NCBI GenBank assembly: GCA_000218705.1
Contig: GL947594.1
Location: 1,130,961-1,184,619 of the forward strand
DNA: 53,659 bases
Origin: Prochlorococcus marinus bv. HNLC1
Lineage (GTDB): Bacteria > Cyanobacteriota > Cyanobacteriia > PCC-6307 > Cyanobiaceae
Direction of reading: 5' to 3'
A model generated the notes under the pieces. It was given only the letters and a program-made list of their open reading frames with translations. It was not told the origin of the DNA and did no database searches. How positions within the stretch are numbered: the stretch's first letter is position 1; each line of letters starts with the position of its first letter. The position numbers and the translations under genes are program-made. Positions 28,587 to 39,120 of the stretch are shown here, one piece after another.

Positions 28587-29835
28587 ATGACTAATAATAA
28601 TTTAGATAATTCTACTGATTGGGCAAAACAAGCATATGCTCAATTAAAACAAAAGCAAGAGCAACAAAAGAAACAAGAGCAACAAAAGTTAGAGCAACAA
28701 AAGCAAGAGCAACAAAAGAAGAGCAACAAAAGTTAGAGCAACAAAAGCAAGAGCAACAAAAGCAAGAGCAACAAAAATAAATAAAGATGAAGATTTTATT
28801 AATGACACCAAACCAAAATTAGGAAAATTTGATGAAGAATTTACATGGTCAGCTATGGTCTTAGCTGCACAAGGGAAAAAAGCAGATCAAATTTCATTAG
28901 ATGAAATTGATTGGTTGAGTCGATTAAGGAAAGGCTTAGAAGAGACTAGAAAAGGATTTGTTTCAGAATTATTAGATAAATTAGGAGATGATCCTTTAAC
29001 ACCTGAAACTTTAGATGATCTTGAAACTTTATTATTAAGAGCTGATGCAGGTATCAACTCTACAGATAAAGTAATGAATTCTTTAAGGAAGAAACTTAAT
29101 GAAGAAGTTGTAGGAGGTGAAGAGGGAATAAAATTTTTAAAAGAAGAATTAATATCAATTCTAGAAGAGCCAATCAAAAATTCTAGTAGAAAGATTCTTG
29201 TTCCTGAAGAGGGTAAATTAAATATTTGGCTAATTGTTGGTGTTAATGGTGTTGGAAAAACAACTACTATTGGCAAATTGGCTCATTTATCGACTACTAG
29301 TAATTATAAAACTTTAATTGCAGCAGCAGATACATTTAGAGCAGCGGCTGTTGAACAATTAATGGTTTGGGGTGAAAGAAGTAATGTTGATGTTATTTCG
29401 AATCAATCTAAAAATGCTGATCCAGCAGCAGTTGTGTTTGATTCTATAAATTCTGCTTTAAAGAGGGGAACTGAATTATTATTAGTTGATACTGCAGGAC
29501 GTCTACAAAATAAAAATAATTTAATGGATGAATTATCAAAAATAAGGAAAATAATTGATAAAAAAGTTCCTAATGCAAATGTTGAATCATTATTAGTTCT
29601 TGATGCGAGTCAAGGTCAAAATGGATTAAAACAAGCAAAAGGATTTGCTAAGTCGGCAAATCTTTCTGGTGCAATTATTACCAAATTAGATGGATCTTCA
29701 AGAGGAGGTGTTTCATTAGCAGTATCTTTGGAGGTTGATTTGCCTATTAGATTTATTGGTGCTGGCGAAGGTATAAGGGATCTAAGGCCTTTTAATAGCT
29801 TTGAATTTATTGAAGCTTTGTTAGCAGATAAATGA
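28587..29835 (+). CDS. ftsY: Signal recognition particle receptor FtsY, N-terminus frame-disrupted
   Basis: Membrane-associated GTPase that receives SRP-ribosome complexes. The intact NG domain begins near 28855 (ISLDEIDWLSRLRKGLEETRKGF) and shows G1 GVNGVGKTTTIGKL, ADTFRAAAVEQL, G3 DTAGRLQNK and G4 TKLDGSSRGG. The frame runs upstream past 28855, and the probable real start is ATG at 28587 (MTNNNLDNSTDWAKQAYAQLK). Between lies a Lys/Gln/Glu repeat with two frame breaks: a missing base near 28717-28722 and an A5 run at 28773-28777 that should be A6. Corrected length is about 416 aa. Confidence 0.92.
28647..28777 (+). repeat. In-frame Lys-Gln-Glu-Gln-Gln coding repeat of ftsY
   Basis: Near-perfect 15-nt units (CAAAAGCAAGAGCAA and variants AAACAAGAGCAA, TTAGAGCAA) occur about eight times in tandem. 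They encode KQEQQ/KLEQQ repeats, a charged coiled-coil-like stretch in the acidic/basic N-terminal A domain of FtsY. The two breaks in the gene both fall here, which fits replication or assembly slippage. Confidence 0.85.
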
Positions 29836-29864
29836 ATCTTTAAAAAAAATAAAAGATTTTTTTT
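29835..29864 (+). terminator. Possible rho-independent terminator after ftsY
   Basis: AATCTTT (29835-29841) pairs with AAAGATT (29852-29858) over a 10-nt A-rich loop, followed by six T. It starts at the ftsY stop codon and ends before the PP2C gene. The stem is A/T-rich, so weak. Confidence 0.45.
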
Positions 29865-29890
29865 GTGTTAGAACATATTTATATATAAAT

Positions 29891-31187
29891 ATGTTTTTGA
29901 AAATAAACAAAAGTTTGGTAAGCAATCAAGATAAATTTTTAGAGTTAATTTTATCTTTAACTTATTATTTAAAATTATTCTCAAGTTTAAAAAGATTTTT
30001 AGAATATGTTTCTTTAGTTTCAAAATATTTTATAAATCAGGAGTTTTCTTTATTAATTCCATTAGATGAAAAAGGGCAAATTTGGTCTGAGAATATTTGT
30101 ATTTCTAGTAATAAGTTAAGAGATCAAACTATCCTAGATTTGCAAGAATTTTGTAAGAATAATGGACTCTTAAATAACTTTAAATTAAAAAATATCAATA
30201 TTTTTGAAAAATATTTAGAAGAAAAATTTGATTTATTTATTTTTAAGAGTCATAAAATTATTTCAAGAGGTAAATGTAGAGGATTCTTTTATGTTTTTTA
30301 TAAAAGATCTGATCAGACAAAGTTTGAATTAGACAAAAATAGTATTAATATTTTAGTTAACCTTATTGGCGGTAGGAATTGAGAATTATTTATTGTTAAA
30401 GATTAATAAAAAGCATGAAAATGTTGATAGAGAGATTTCAAGTGGTGCAGAAATACAATCTAGATTGTTACCTGATTTCTGCCCTAAAATATTTGGAGTA
30501 GATTTAGCTGCGCATTGCAGACCAGCTTTGCAGCTTGGTGGAGATTATTTTGATTTTATGTCTATAAAACCCAATGTTGGAGAACAAAGACGCCAACGTG
30601 GACGATGGGCTTTAGTTATTGGCGATGTAATGGGTAAAGGAATTCCAGCTGGTTTATTAATGACTATGCTTAGAGGTATGCTTAGAGCAGAAGTTTTAAC
30701 AGGTCTTCCACCAGATAGAATACTTCATGATTTAAATCAACTTGCAATTTATGATTTGGATCAGTCTCATAGGTTTGTAACTCTATTTTATTCAGACTAT
30801 GATCCAAGAACAAAAAAATTAAGATTTGCAAATGCAGCTCATAATCCTCCTTTATTGTGGCGTAACTCAACAAAAAAAATAATAAAACTAGATGCTGAAG
30901 GTTATATTATTGGTCTTCAAAAGGATGCGGAATATCAATGCGGAGAGATACAGTTAGAATCTTCTGATTTGATTTTATATTATACAGATGGAATAACGGA
31001 AACTTCTAATTCTTCTGGCGAAAGATTTGGTGAAAAAAATTTAATAAATACTTTTACTAAGTTATGTAAAAAATCATTATGTTCTCAGGATATATTAAAT
31101 GAAATTTTTAATACATTAGATAAATATTCTGGCAATAAAAAAACATTGGATGATGATGCTTCAATTGTAATTTTTAAATTAGAATAA
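29891..31187 (+). CDS. PP2C/SpoIIE (RsbU-like) serine phosphatase, frame-disrupted
   Basis: The first 160 residues are an alpha/beta sensor-like region, GAF-like in pattern (FSLLIPLDEKGQIWSE). The second part is the phosphatase: SGAEIQSRLLPD, GVDLAAHCRPALQLGGDYFDF with a metal aspartate, ALVIGDVMGKGIPAGLLMTM and DDDASIVIFKLE. One extra G near 30368-30369 shifts the frame (LVNLI...VGIENYLLLKINKKHENVDRE is continuous once removed). Corrected length about 432 aa. Such proteins reverse anti-sigma-factor kinase action in other bacteria; no partner gene is adjacent. Confidence 0.9.
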
Positions 31188-31244
31188 TTAATGGCAGTTA
31201 GAAAAAAAAATGCTTTATTAGATGTAACTAAGTAAATTTTAAAT

Positions 31245-32624
31245 ATGTCAAAAGCTTGGAGTGCAAGATTTGAAACTAGCCTTAATCCATTTATTCAAGA
31301 ATTTAATGCATCTATTCAATTTGATAAGACTTTAATTATAGAAGATATTGATTGCTCAATTGCACATGCAAGAATGCTAGGTAAGCAGCATGTAATTACT
31401 AAAGAAGAATCTCAAAAAATAATAGAAGGTTTAAAAGAGATAAAAATTGATTATCAAAAATGTATTTTCGAACCTGCTTTTCCATCAGAAGATATTCATT
31501 ATGCTATTGAAAATTTACTAATTTCTAAAATCGGAGATTTAGGTAAGAAATTACATACTGGGAGGAGTAGAAATGATCAAGTAGCAACTGATATAAGACT
31601 ATGGCTTAGGAAGAAAATTAATGAAATAGATGATCTTCTTTTTTCTTTTCAAAAATCTTTATTAAAAATTGCGCAACAAAATATAAATGTACTAATTCCT
31701 GGATATACACATTTGCAAAGAGCCCAACCTCTTTCACTATCTCACCATATACTTGCTTATTTGGAAATGTTTCAACGAGATAGAGATAGGCTGAAAGAAG
31801 TTCAAACTAGAGTGAATATTTCACCTCTAGGAGCAGCTGCATTAGCGGGTACAAAAATCAATATTGATCGATATATGACTGCTCAAGAATTAGGTTTTAA
31901 AACTATATATATGAATAGTATTGATGCAGTTAGTGATCGAGATTTTGCAATAGAATTTCTTTCGTCATCATCTTTAATTATGACTCATTTAAGTCGTTTG
32001 TCCGAAGAAATAATATTTTGGGTTACAGATGAATTTGCATTTGCACAACTAACTGATACTTGTGCTACTGGAAGTAGCTTAATGCCTCAAAAAAAGAATC
32101 CAGATGTTCCAGAACTAATTAGGGGTAAAACAGGAAGAGTTTTTGGACATTTGCAAGGATTATTGACAACAGTAAAAGGCTTGCCTCTCGCATATAACAA
32201 GGACTTACAAGAAGATAAAGAACCTATCTTTGATACTGCGAAAACAGTTTCTGATTGTTTAAAGGCAATGACAATATTATTTGATGAAGGCTTAAAATTT
32301 AATGAGTTTAATTTGATGCAATCTGTTGAAAAAGATTTCTCTAATGCAACAGATATAGCGGATTATTTAGTGAATAAAGGAGTCGCATTTCGAGAGGCTT
32401 ATCAAATTGTTGGGAGTATTGTAATGTTTTGTGTATCAAAAAAAATATTATTTAAAGAACTTCCTTTAAATGAGTTTAGAAGATTTCATCAAGCTTTTGA
32501 TGAAGATATATATGAAAATATCTTGCCAAAAAATGTAGTTAATTCTCGTAATAGTGTTGGAGGTACAAGTTTTAAGAGGGTTGAAGAAGAATTGCTTAGT
32601 TGGAAAAATAGATTATTAAACTAA
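31245..32624 (+). CDS. argH: Argininosuccinate lyase
   Basis: 459 aa; splits argininosuccinate into arginine and fumarate. Contains [14 protein letters not shown], the HLQRAQP segment with the catalytic histidine (TH), and the fumarase/lyase signature [12 protein letters not shown]. Complements argG at 3750-4964. Intact. Confidence 0.98.
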   Translation: MSKAWSARFETSLNPFIQEFNASIQFDKTLIIEDIDCSIAHARMLGKQHVITKEESQKIIEGLKEIKIDYQKCIFEPAFPSEDIHYAIENLLISKIGDLGKKLHTGRSRNDQVATDIRLWLRKKINEIDDLLFSFQKSLLKIAQQNINVLIPGYTHLQRAQPLSLSHHILAYLEMFQRDRDRLKEVQTRVNISPLGAAALAGTKINIDRYMTAQELGFKTIYMNSIDAVSDRDFAIEFLSSSSLIMTHLSRLSEEIIFWVTDEFAFAQLTDTCATGSSLMPQKKNPDVPELIRGKTGRVFGHLQGLLTTVKGLPLAYNKDLQEDKEPIFDTAKTVSDCLKAMTILFDEGLKFNEFNLMQSVEKDFSNATDIADYLVNKGVAFREAYQIVGSIVMFCVSKKILFKELPLNEFRRFHQAFDEDIYENILPKNVVNSRNSVGGTSFKRVEEELLSWKNRLLN

Positions 32625-32679
32625 TCAAGTTATATTCTTACAATTAGTTATATATTTAAGTAGTATGGTTTAATAGTTT

Positions 32680-32698
32680 AATCGCATCTAATGTGATT
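32680..32698 (+). promoter_or_regulatory. Hairpin in the leader of the RNA-binding protein gene
   Basis: AATCGCAT (32680-32687) pairs with ATGTGATT (32691-32698) over a 3-nt loop with one G-U pair, an 8-bp stem 33 nt before the GTG start. Cyanobacterial RRM genes of this type are cold-responsive and often have long regulated leaders; a role as an RNA thermometer is inference. Confidence 0.3.
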
Positions 32699-32730
32699 TA
32701 AATATAAGTTTAATTTTAATTGAGTTTAAA

Positions 32731-33275
32731 GTGAGTATTTTTGTTGGAAATTTACCATTCCGTGCAGAGCGTGAAGACGTACTACAATTATTTGCCCCTT
32801 TTGGCGAGGTAACTAATTGTTCTCTTCCTCTTGAGAGGGATACAGGTAGAAAGAGAGGATTTGCTTTTATTGAGATGGCTGATGAAGCTCTTGAGTCTAC
32901 TGTTATAGAGTCTTTGCAAGGATCTGAAATGATGGGTAGACCTTTACGTATTAATAAAGCTGAACCCAGAGGAAATTCTCCACGAAGGAATTATAATAAT
33001 GGTAATTCTCGTCAATATAATAGTGGCGGTTATAATTCAGGCCAAAATGGTGGATATAGAGATAGTAATATAATTCCTATAATGGAGGTTATAGTTCAAC
33101 AAATAATCAAGGAGGAGATCAAAATTCTAATTATGTAAATAGAACTTCTGGAGCTAAAGGATGGGAAGATAGAAGTTACTCTAATAATTCAGAAAATTCT
33201 GAATATGAGAATGGTAGGAGCAGGAGAAGAAGGGGTGGCTCAAATGAATTAGATGTCAATCAAGAAGATAGTTAA
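32731..33275 (+). CDS. RRM-type RNA-binding protein with Gly/Asn-rich tail, frame-disrupted
   Basis: GTG start. Residues 1-80 form one RNA-recognition motif: RNP2 IFVGNLPF and RNP1 KRGFAFIEM. The tail is rich in Asn, Gly, Ser, Tyr and Arg (NYNNGNSRQYNSGGYNSGQNGG). The frame as written stops at 33138 with an unrelated 20-residue tail, but a single missing base near 33067-33074 restores a low-complexity tail (NGGYSSTNNQGG...RSRRRRGGSNEL) to TAA at 33273-33275. Corrected length about 182 aa. Cold-shock-type RNA chaperone is the usual role; the tail resembles plant glycine-rich RBPs. Confidence 0.9.
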
Positions 33276-34276
33276 TAACCCATTGACTTAAGCTCATTTG
33301 TTAAAGTTATAAGCTTTTCTATATTCAATGATCCTTTGATTGATAATAGTGAAATATTATTTCTCCACTTTTTTGCATTAGGTATGCTTTCGACGATGTT
33401 GATCAAATGTTTACAAATATCCCATGATTTCTTCTTTTTCTCTAAATGATTTTCTATGTAGGGAATTAAAGAAAAAATAATATCTGAGGCTTTTAAAGGT
33501 AAAGATTTTTCCCCATAAATTTTATTATCAATTTCATTCCATCTTAGAGGGTATTTATAAGCACTCCTTCCAATCATAATGCCATCAAAGATTTTTAAGC
33601 CATCAATACACTGATTTATATTTGTAAATCCACCATTTATTTCAATGATAAGTGAAGGATTTTCATCTTTCAATCTTTTAACAATATCGTATCTTAGAGG
33701 TGGAATATTTCTGTTTTCTTTGGGGTTTAAACCTTTTAGAAAAGCTTTTCTTGCATGAATGGTAAATCTTTCAGTTCCTGCTTGAGATATATGTCTAACA
33801 AAATTATTTAAATTTGAAAAACTATCATTATTATCTACACCGATTCTATGTTTTATTGTGACAGGTAAATTACAATTATTTTTCAATGCTTCAATACATC
33901 TTGCAACTTTAGATGGATAATTCATTAGCGATGCTCCAAAATTGCCAGCACAAACTCTTGAACTAGGGCATCCAACATTAAAATTTATTTCATCATATCC
34001 CCAGTCTTGGGCCATTTTTGCCGCTTCTTTCAAGTGCTCTGGATTGTCTCCACCAAATTGTATTGATAAGGGATGCTCTTCTTTATTAAAATTTAAAAAT
34101 TTTGCTCTATTATCTGAGTATATCAAGCTTTGTGCGACAATCATTTCTGTGTATAAGAGTGCTTTAGAACTTATTTTTCTCATAATCATGCGAAAATGCG
34201 CATCTGTGCAATCCATCATCGGTGCAATACTGATTTTATGTAATTTGCTTATAGAATTAGAAATATCCCTCACCAT
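33272..34276 (-). CDS. dusA: tRNA-dihydrouridine synthase (DusA family)
   Basis: 334 aa; FMN enzyme reducing uridines in the tRNA D loop. Begins SIAPMMDCTDAHFR, has TEMIVAQ, NVGCPSSRVCAGNFGASLM with the catalytic cysteine, KHRIGVD and INGGFTN (phosphate-binding). DusA rather than DusB by these motifs. Its stop overlaps the last codon of the RRM gene by 4 nt. Confidence 0.93.
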   Translation of the reverse strand: MVRDISNSISKLHKISIAPMMDCTDAHFRMIMRKISSKALLYTEMIVAQSLIYSDNRAKFLNFNKEEHPLSIQFGGDNPEHLKEAAKMAQDWGYDEINFNVGCPSSRVCAGNFGASLMNYPSKVARCIEALKNNCNLPVTIKHRIGVDNNDSFSNLNNFVRHISQAGTERFTIHARKAFLKGLNPKENRNIPPLRYDIVKRLKDENPSLIIEINGGFTNINQCIDGLKIFDGIMIGRSAYKYPLRWNEIDNKIYGEKSLPLKASDIIFSLIPYIENHLEKKKKSWDICKHLINIVESIPNAKKWRNNISLLSIKGSLNIEKLITLTNELKSMGY

Positions 34277-34287
34277 ATATTAAAAAG

Positions 34288-34782
34288 ATGAATCAGTTTC
34301 TTAGCAGGAGATTTTTTATTTTAATTCCTTTTGTACCATTTTTAAAATCTGTATTAAAACCTCTTAGAGTTTATGCTGCTTCAAAGGAATTAATTGAAGA
34401 TTGGTCTTTATCTAAAGATGAGTGGAGAAAAAGACTATCACCTGAAAGTTTTAATATTTTAAGAGAAGAGGGGACAGAACGTCCTTTTAGTAGCCCTTTA
34501 AATAATGAAAAGAGAAAAGGTATATTTTACTGCGCAGGATGTAATCTTGGTTTATTTTCTTCTAATACAAAATATGATAGCGGCACTGGTTGGCCTAGCT
34601 TTTGGGATTCTCTTGAAAACGCAATTGAAACTAAAGTTGATTTTAAATTAATTGTTCCAAGGACTGAATATCATTGTTCAAGATGTGGGGGGCATCAAGG
34701 GCATGTATTCAATGATGGTCCTCAGCCTACTGGAAAAAGATATTGTAATAATGGATTGGCTTTAACTTTTAAACCGGAATAA
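34288..34782 (+). CDS. msrB: Exported methionine-R-sulfoxide reductase B
   Basis: 164 aa. The zinc cysteines CAGC and CSRCGG are present, the catalytic cysteine is in KRYCNNGLAL and DSGTGWPSFW lies in the active-site region. Unusually, an N-terminal segment MNQFLSRRFFILIPFVPFL...RVYAAS looks like a signal peptide with a twin-arginine pair (SRRFF), suggesting export to lumen or periplasm, where it would repair oxidised methionine. Gene starts 11 nt after the divergent dus gene. Confidence 0.92.
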   Translation: MNQFLSRRFFILIPFVPFLKSVLKPLRVYAASKELIEDWSLSKDEWRKRLSPESFNILREEGTERPFSSPLNNEKRKGIFYCAGCNLGLFSSNTKYDSGTGWPSFWDSLENAIETKVDFKLIVPRTEYHCSRCGGHQGHVFNDGPQPTGKRYCNNGLALTFKPE

Positions 34783-34791
34783 ATAGATTGG

Positions 34792-34805
34792 TGCGGGCTT
34801 CCGCA
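34792..34805 (+). terminator. Short G/C hairpin between msrB and grpE
   Basis: TGCGG and CCGCA form a 5-bp stem over a GCTT loop, followed by a T-rich stretch (ACTTGTTTTG). It is the only G/C-rich stem in this A/T-rich gap. A weak terminator or an element of the grpE leader; undecided. Confidence 0.35.
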
Positions 34806-34858
34806 ACTTGTTTTGTGAATTGTTTTCAGACAAAATAGTTAGATATTTAATAAATATA

Positions 34859-35593
34859 ATGATTGAGAATCATTCTGATAATGTAGAGAATCCAGAAAAA
34901 TTGTTAGAAGATAATCCTTCGGAAAATACTTCTGATTCTACTAATAAAGACAATATTAATACAGATGAAAATATAGAAGTTGATTCTGAAGTTAGCTCAA
35001 AAGAAGTCAAAGAAAATTCTAATAATTCAGAAGATGTTTTAAATACTGTGGCTAGACTTGAACAGCTTGAAAAAGAACACCAAACTTTAAAAAATCAATA
35101 TGTAAGAATTGCTGCGGATTTTGATAATTTTAGAAAAAGGCAATCTCGTGATCAAGATGATCTTAAAGTACAGTTAATTTGTAAATCATTAAGCGCAATT
35201 CTTCCTATTGTAGATAATTTTGAAAGAGCCAGGCAACAGTTAAAACCTGAAAGTGAAGAAGCACAGACTCTTCATAGAAGTTATCAAGGCTTATATAAAC
35301 AACTTGTTGAAGTTCTGAAACAACAAGGAGTTGCACCTATGAGAGTATTAGGTCAGCAATTCGATCCTAATTTGCATGAAGCTGTCCTTAGAGAGCCAAG
35401 TGAAAAGGAGAATGAAGATATAATAATTGAAGAATTGCAAAGAGGATATCATTTAGATGGCAAAGTCTTAAGACATGCTTTAGTTAAAGTTTCAATGGGA
35501 CCTGGTCCAACCAAAATTTCACAAGAAGAAACAGAAAAAGATAAAGTTGAGGAGGATCTCACTTCAAATCAAAATTTGACTGATGAGAAATAA
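34859..35593 (+). CDS. grpE: Nucleotide exchange factor GrpE
   Basis: About 244 aa from the ATG at 34859; the frame is open upstream to 34808 but the added residues do not resemble GrpE. The N-terminus is acidic and low-complexity ([11 protein letters not shown]...). Then a long coiled coil ([29 protein letters not shown]) and the C-terminal beta domain ending [16 protein letters not shown]. GrpE swaps ADP for ATP on DnaK. It forms an operon with dnaJ, 30 nt downstream. Confidence 0.96.
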   Translation: MIENHSDNVENPEKLLEDNPSENTSDSTNKDNINTDENIEVDSEVSSKEVKENSNNSEDVLNTVARLEQLEKEHQTLKNQYVRIAADFDNFRKRQSRDQDDLKVQLICKSLSAILPIVDNFERARQQLKPESEEAQTLHRSYQGLYKQLVEVLKQQGVAPMRVLGQQFDPNLHEAVLREPSEKENEDIIIEELQRGYHLDGKVLRHALVKVSMGPGPTKISQEETEKDKVEEDLTSNQNLTDEK

Positions 35594-35623
35594 TTATCCT
35601 ATCTTTCGTTCAAAAATGTTCTA

Positions 35624-36748
35624 ATGGCTGATTTTTATCAATTACTTGGTGTTTCTAGAAGTGCGGATGCTGATACTCTGAAAAGAGCCTATAGAAAATT
35701 AGCTAGACAATATCATCCTGATATCAACAAAGATCCAGGTGCTGAAGAAAAATTTAAAGAGATTGGTCGTGCTTATGAAGTTTTGGCTGATCCAGATACT
35801 AGAGCAAGATATGATCAGTTTGGTGAGGCAGGTTTAGGTGGGGCGGCAGGTATGCCTGATATGGGTGATATGGGTGGTTTTGCCGATTTGTTTGAAACTT
35901 TTTTTAATGGTTTTGGAGGGCAAGGTCCTCAAAGTGCAAGAACACAAAGAAGAGGACCTCAGCAAGGAGATGATCTTAGGTATGATTTAAATATTGAATT
36001 TAAACAAGCAATATTTGGTGAGCAAAGAGAAATTAAAATACCACATTTAGAAACTTGTCTTACATGTAAGGGAGTTGGTGCTAAACCTGGAACTGGCCCT
36101 ACTAATTGTTCTACTTGTGGAGGAAGTGGTCAAGTTAGAAGAGCAACTAGAACTCCTTTTGGTAATTTTACACAAGTAGCAGAATGTCCTTCATGCGCAG
36201 GTGTAGGTCAAATAATTTCTGATCCATGTGTAAATTGTGGGGGAAATGGTGTTAAACAAGTTCGTAAAAAATTGCGTATAAATATTCCCCCGGGAGTTGA
36301 TTCTGGTACTAAATTAAGAGTTTCTGGGGAAGGAAATGCAGGATTAAAAGGAGGTCCATCAGGTGATCTTTATGTATTTATAAAGGTTAAAAAAGATCCT
36401 AAGCTTAGAAGAGATGGTATTAATATTTATTCTGAAATTTCAATAAGTTATCTTCAAGCGATCTTAGGAGATACTGTTTCAATCGATACTGTTGATGGAA
36501 AAGTTGAATTGAATATACCTGGAGGAACTCAGCCAAATAGTACTCTCACTTTGGATAATAAAGGGGTGCCAAGATTAGGTAATCCTGTCGCTAGAGGTAA
36601 TCAAGAAGTACTTATAAAAGTTAAGTTGCCAACCAGAATAAATGAAGAGGAAAGAAATCTCTTAGAAAAATTAGCTTCACATTACTCTACTCAAAATCAA
36701 ACTACAAATAGTGGATTATTTAGTAAGTTCTTTGGAAAAGATTCTTGA
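35624..36748 (+). CDS. dnaJ: Chaperone DnaJ (Hsp40)
   Basis: 374 aa. The J-domain HPD (YHPD) is at about residues 31-33; the Gly/Phe-rich region ([16 protein letters not shown]) follows, then four zinc motifs of the CxxCxG type ([32 protein letters not shown]) and two C-terminal beta domains. It stimulates DnaK ATPase. The stop codon overlaps the next gene's TTG start. Confidence 0.97.
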   Translation: MADFYQLLGVSRSADADTLKRAYRKLARQYHPDINKDPGAEEKFKEIGRAYEVLADPDTRARYDQFGEAGLGGAAGMPDMGDMGGFADLFETFFNGFGGQGPQSARTQRRGPQQGDDLRYDLNIEFKQAIFGEQREIKIPHLETCLTCKGVGAKPGTGPTNCSTCGGSGQVRRATRTPFGNFTQVAECPSCAGVGQIISDPCVNCGGNGVKQVRKKLRINIPPGVDSGTKLRVSGEGNAGLKGGPSGDLYVFIKVKKDPKLRRDGINIYSEISISYLQAILGDTVSIDTVDGKVELNIPGGTQPNSTLTLDNKGVPRLGNPVARGNQEVLIKVKLPTRINEEERNLLEKLASHYSTQNQTTNSGLFSKFFGKDS

Positions 36749-36981
36749 TTTTGGATTTTAATTTTATTGATTTGAAATCAGTTCCTTGCCCTTTAAATGT
36801 AGTTAAATGTAAGTTAGCGTTAGAGAAAATTCCCCAAAAAGATAATCTTGTTGTAGATCTTGATAAGGGTGAGCCGGAAATTATGGTAAAAAAAACCTTA
36901 GAAAGTATGGGATATAAGCTTGAAATAGTTAAATCTGGAAAAGATTGGATTAGATTTAAAATAAAGTATGAATTTAGTTAA
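36745..36981 (+). CDS. TusA/SirA-like sulfur-carrier protein
   Basis: 78 aa with TTG as start (36745 or 36751), overlapping dnaJ by 4 nt. The motif [18 protein letters not shown] corresponds to the CPxP sulfur-acceptor helix of TusA, but the second proline is replaced by asparagine (CPLN), the remaining fold pattern being [14 protein letters not shown]. TusA passes persulfide sulfur for tRNA thiolation and cofactors; whether this variant does the same is not known. Confidence 0.85.
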   Translation: MILDFNFIDLKSVPCPLNVVKCKLALEKIPQKDNLVVDLDKGEPEIMVKKTLESMGYKLEIVKSGKDWIRFKIKYEFS

Positions 36982-37885
36982 TGTAAATAAGGGTTTAGTA
37001 ACAAAAAAATTCAATCAGTTTTTTTATGTCGATATACTTGAAAATGAGAATAATTTAAAATATAAGAGATTTTTATGCAAAAGTAGAAAAAATATTAAAT
37101 ATCAACAAAAATATATTTTTGTCGGAGATAAAGTCATATTGAGTGAAATAAACTATAGAGATAAAACAGCAGTAATAGAAAATTTATTAGAAAGAAAGAA
37201 TATTATTAATAGGCCTGCGGTCGCAAATATTTCAGATATTTATATTATTCATTCTGTTGAGGATCCTAAATTAAGTTATTCACAATTAAGTGATTTTTTG
37301 ATTAATGCGGAGTCTTTGAAGGTAAATGTATCATTAATTCTGACAAAATCTGATTTAATTCTTCCTGAGAAGCATTCTCACTTATTTGAAAAATTTAAAA
37401 CTTGGGGGTATGAGCCAAAAATACTTTCTTTAATTTCAAATGATCAATTGAAGGATCTTATATATGAATTAAAAACAAAACAATGCTCAATATTTATGGG
37501 CCCTTCTGGCGTTGGTAAAACTACATTATTGAATAAGATCATCCCAAATGTTAATAGAGCAACATCAGCAGTTTCAAATAAAATTAAGAGAGGTAAAAAT
37601 ACAACAAGGAATATTGAGCTATTTCAGCTTTCTAGAGAAAGTTATATTGTAGATACACCAGGTTTTAATATCATAAATAACTATATTAAACCAAAAGATA
37701 TTGCGATTCTTTTTCCTGAATTTAAAAATCAAATTATTCAAAATGGAGTTAGATGTAAGTTTAGAGATTGTTTACATATTGATGAACCAGGATGTAAGGT
37801 AAATAAGAAATTTGAAAGGTATAAATTTTATAAAAATTTAATAAGAGATTCTAAGAATCTTTGTCATCAAATCCAGGCAAATTAA
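36968..37885 (+). CDS. rsgA: Ribosome small-subunit GTPase RsgA
   Basis: 305 aa; late 30S assembly factor. OB fold first, then a circularly permuted GTPase with G4 (LTKSDL), G1 [12 protein letters not shown] and G3 DTPGFN, then the zinc knuckle [14 protein letters not shown] (C-x4-C-x-H-x5-C). It overlaps the preceding gene by 14 nt and the convergent ybaB-type gene by 35 nt. Confidence 0.95.
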   Translation: MNLVNVNKGLVTKKFNQFFYVDILENENNLKYKRFLCKSRKNIKYQQKYIFVGDKVILSEINYRDKTAVIENLLERKNIINRPAVANISDIYIIHSVEDPKLSYSQLSDFLINAESLKVNVSLILTKSDLILPEKHSHLFEKFKTWGYEPKILSLISNDQLKDLIYELKTKQCSIFMGPSGVGKTTLLNKIIPNVNRATSAVSNKIKRGKNTTRNIELFQLSRESYIVDTPGFNIINNYIKPKDIAILFPEFKNQIIQNGVRCKFRDCLHIDEPGCKVNKKFERYKFYKNLIRDSKNLCHQIQAN

Positions 37886-38201
37886 AATTTAACCCTCCTG
37901 TTAAATCATTCATCCTATCTTTCATTGTTTTAGTAGAGCTTTCATGAGCTTTTTGAATGGCATCTAAAATATTTTTTTCGACAGTCTCTTTATCAGAATT
38001 TAAAAAATTTTCACTAACTTCTACACGTAAAGGTACTTGATTACCGCTAATCCATACTTTGATTGAAGCATCTTCGCTTTCTCCTGCGATTTCCATTAAT
38101 TCAAGTTCTTCTTGCAATTTTTGAGCGTCTTGTTGAATTTGTTTTGCTTTTTTAAAAGCCTCTGTTATTTGTCCAAAGTTTGGAAGTCCGAAACCAGCCA
38201 T
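37851..38201 (-). CDS. YbaB/EbfC-family nucleoid-associated protein
   Basis: 116 aa. The family pattern is visible: [33 protein letters not shown] (dimerising coiled-coil start), then [20 protein letters not shown] and a C-terminal helix. YbaB proteins bind DNA non-specifically. Its 3' end overlaps rsgA by 35 nt tail to tail. Often near recR or dnaX in bacteria, not so here. Confidence 0.9.
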   Translation of the reverse strand: MAGFGLPNFGQITEAFKKAKQIQQDAQKLQEELELMEIAGESEDASIKVWISGNQVPLRVEVSENFLNSDKETVEKNILDAIQKAHESSTKTMKDRMNDLTGGLNFNLPGFDDKDS

Positions 38202-38231
38202 TTTAAAAATATATTATTTAATTAAGGATAG

Positions 38232-39113
38232 TCAATATCCAATCATTCTTACTTCAGGATGAAGAAATATTCCTTTTTTTTGTAGTACTTTTTGTTGAAT
38301 CACAGTTATTAATTGATAAATTTCTTCAGATGTAGCATCTCCATTATTAACTATGAAATTCGAATGCATATTAGATACTTGAGCACCACCAATTGAAAAT
38401 CCTTTTAAACCTACTTCTTCAATAAGTTTTCCAGCATAATTATCTGTTGGATTTTTAAATACGCTTCCAAAACTTGGAAGATGATAGGGTTGCATATTAG
38501 TTTTATTTTTAAGATTTTGCTTTGTTTTCTCTGTAATTTCTTTAATGTTTTTGTTTGGTCTAAACATGAAATTAGCTTTCAATATCACTAATTCATTTGT
38601 TTGAAATGAACTAAATCTATATTTAAAAATAAGATTTTCCTTGTCTAATTTATAAATTGATAGATTCTTTGTATCCAAGACTTGAACAGATAGTAAATAT
38701 TTTGAAGTCCAAAGATTGCCAGAGCCTGCGTTCATAAAAACTGCTCCGCCAATAGTGCCTGGAATTCCTATTAGCCATTCCCCACCTTCACATCCATTTT
38801 GAGCAAGTAGATTTGCCATTACAGGTAACATGACACCACATTCGGTTTCTACATATCCTGAAAGTTTATTGATTGTTATTTTTTTTAATTTTCTAGTACA
38901 TATTGTTAACCCTTTATGAAAAGTGTTTTTAATTAGTAGATTTGAACCAGCTCCAATAATTCTATATTTTAAATTATTTAATTTAACCCACTTTAAATGT
39001 TCTATTAATTCAGATATACTATTTGGTTCTGCAAAAAATTCGGTAGAGCCTCCGATCTTTATCGTTGTATAATTTAAAAGGTTTATATTATTTTTAACTT
39101 TTTTATTTTCCAT
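38232..39113 (-). CDS. murB: UDP-N-acetylenolpyruvoylglucosamine reductase
   Basis: 293 aa; FAD and NADPH reductase giving UDP-MurNAc. FAD-site motifs IIGAGSNLLI and GIPGTIGGAVFMNAG; the catalytic serine is in PSFGSVFKNP and the glutamate is in HPEVRMIG at the C-terminus. Type II MurB by length. Same operon as murC, 7 nt downstream of it. Confidence 0.96.
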   Translation of the reverse strand: MENKKVKNNINLLNYTTIKIGGSTEFFAEPNSISELIEHLKWVKLNNLKYRIIGAGSNLLIKNTFHKGLTICTRKLKKITINKLSGYVETECGVMLPVMANLLAQNGCEGGEWLIGIPGTIGGAVFMNAGSGNLWTSKYLLSVQVLDTKNLSIYKLDKENLIFKYRFSSFQTNELVILKANFMFRPNKNIKEITEKTKQNLKNKTNMQPYHLPSFGSVFKNPTDNYAGKLIEEVGLKGFSIGGAQVSNMHSNFIVNNGDATSEEIYQLITVIQQKVLQKKGIFLHPEVRMIGY

Positions 39114-39120
39114 AAAAATA

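Noticed and set aside
28647..28777. CRISPR-like array
   Set aside because: Units are 15 nt, contiguous, without spacers, and encode an in-frame Lys/Gln/Glu repeat of FtsY.
31191..31235. 14-codon frame MAVRKKNALLDVTK before argH
   Set aside because: Too short to support; may be chance in an A/T-rich leader.
33942..34283. Plus-strand frame inside dus
   Set aside because: Antisense shadow of a gene with clear FMN and catalytic motifs.
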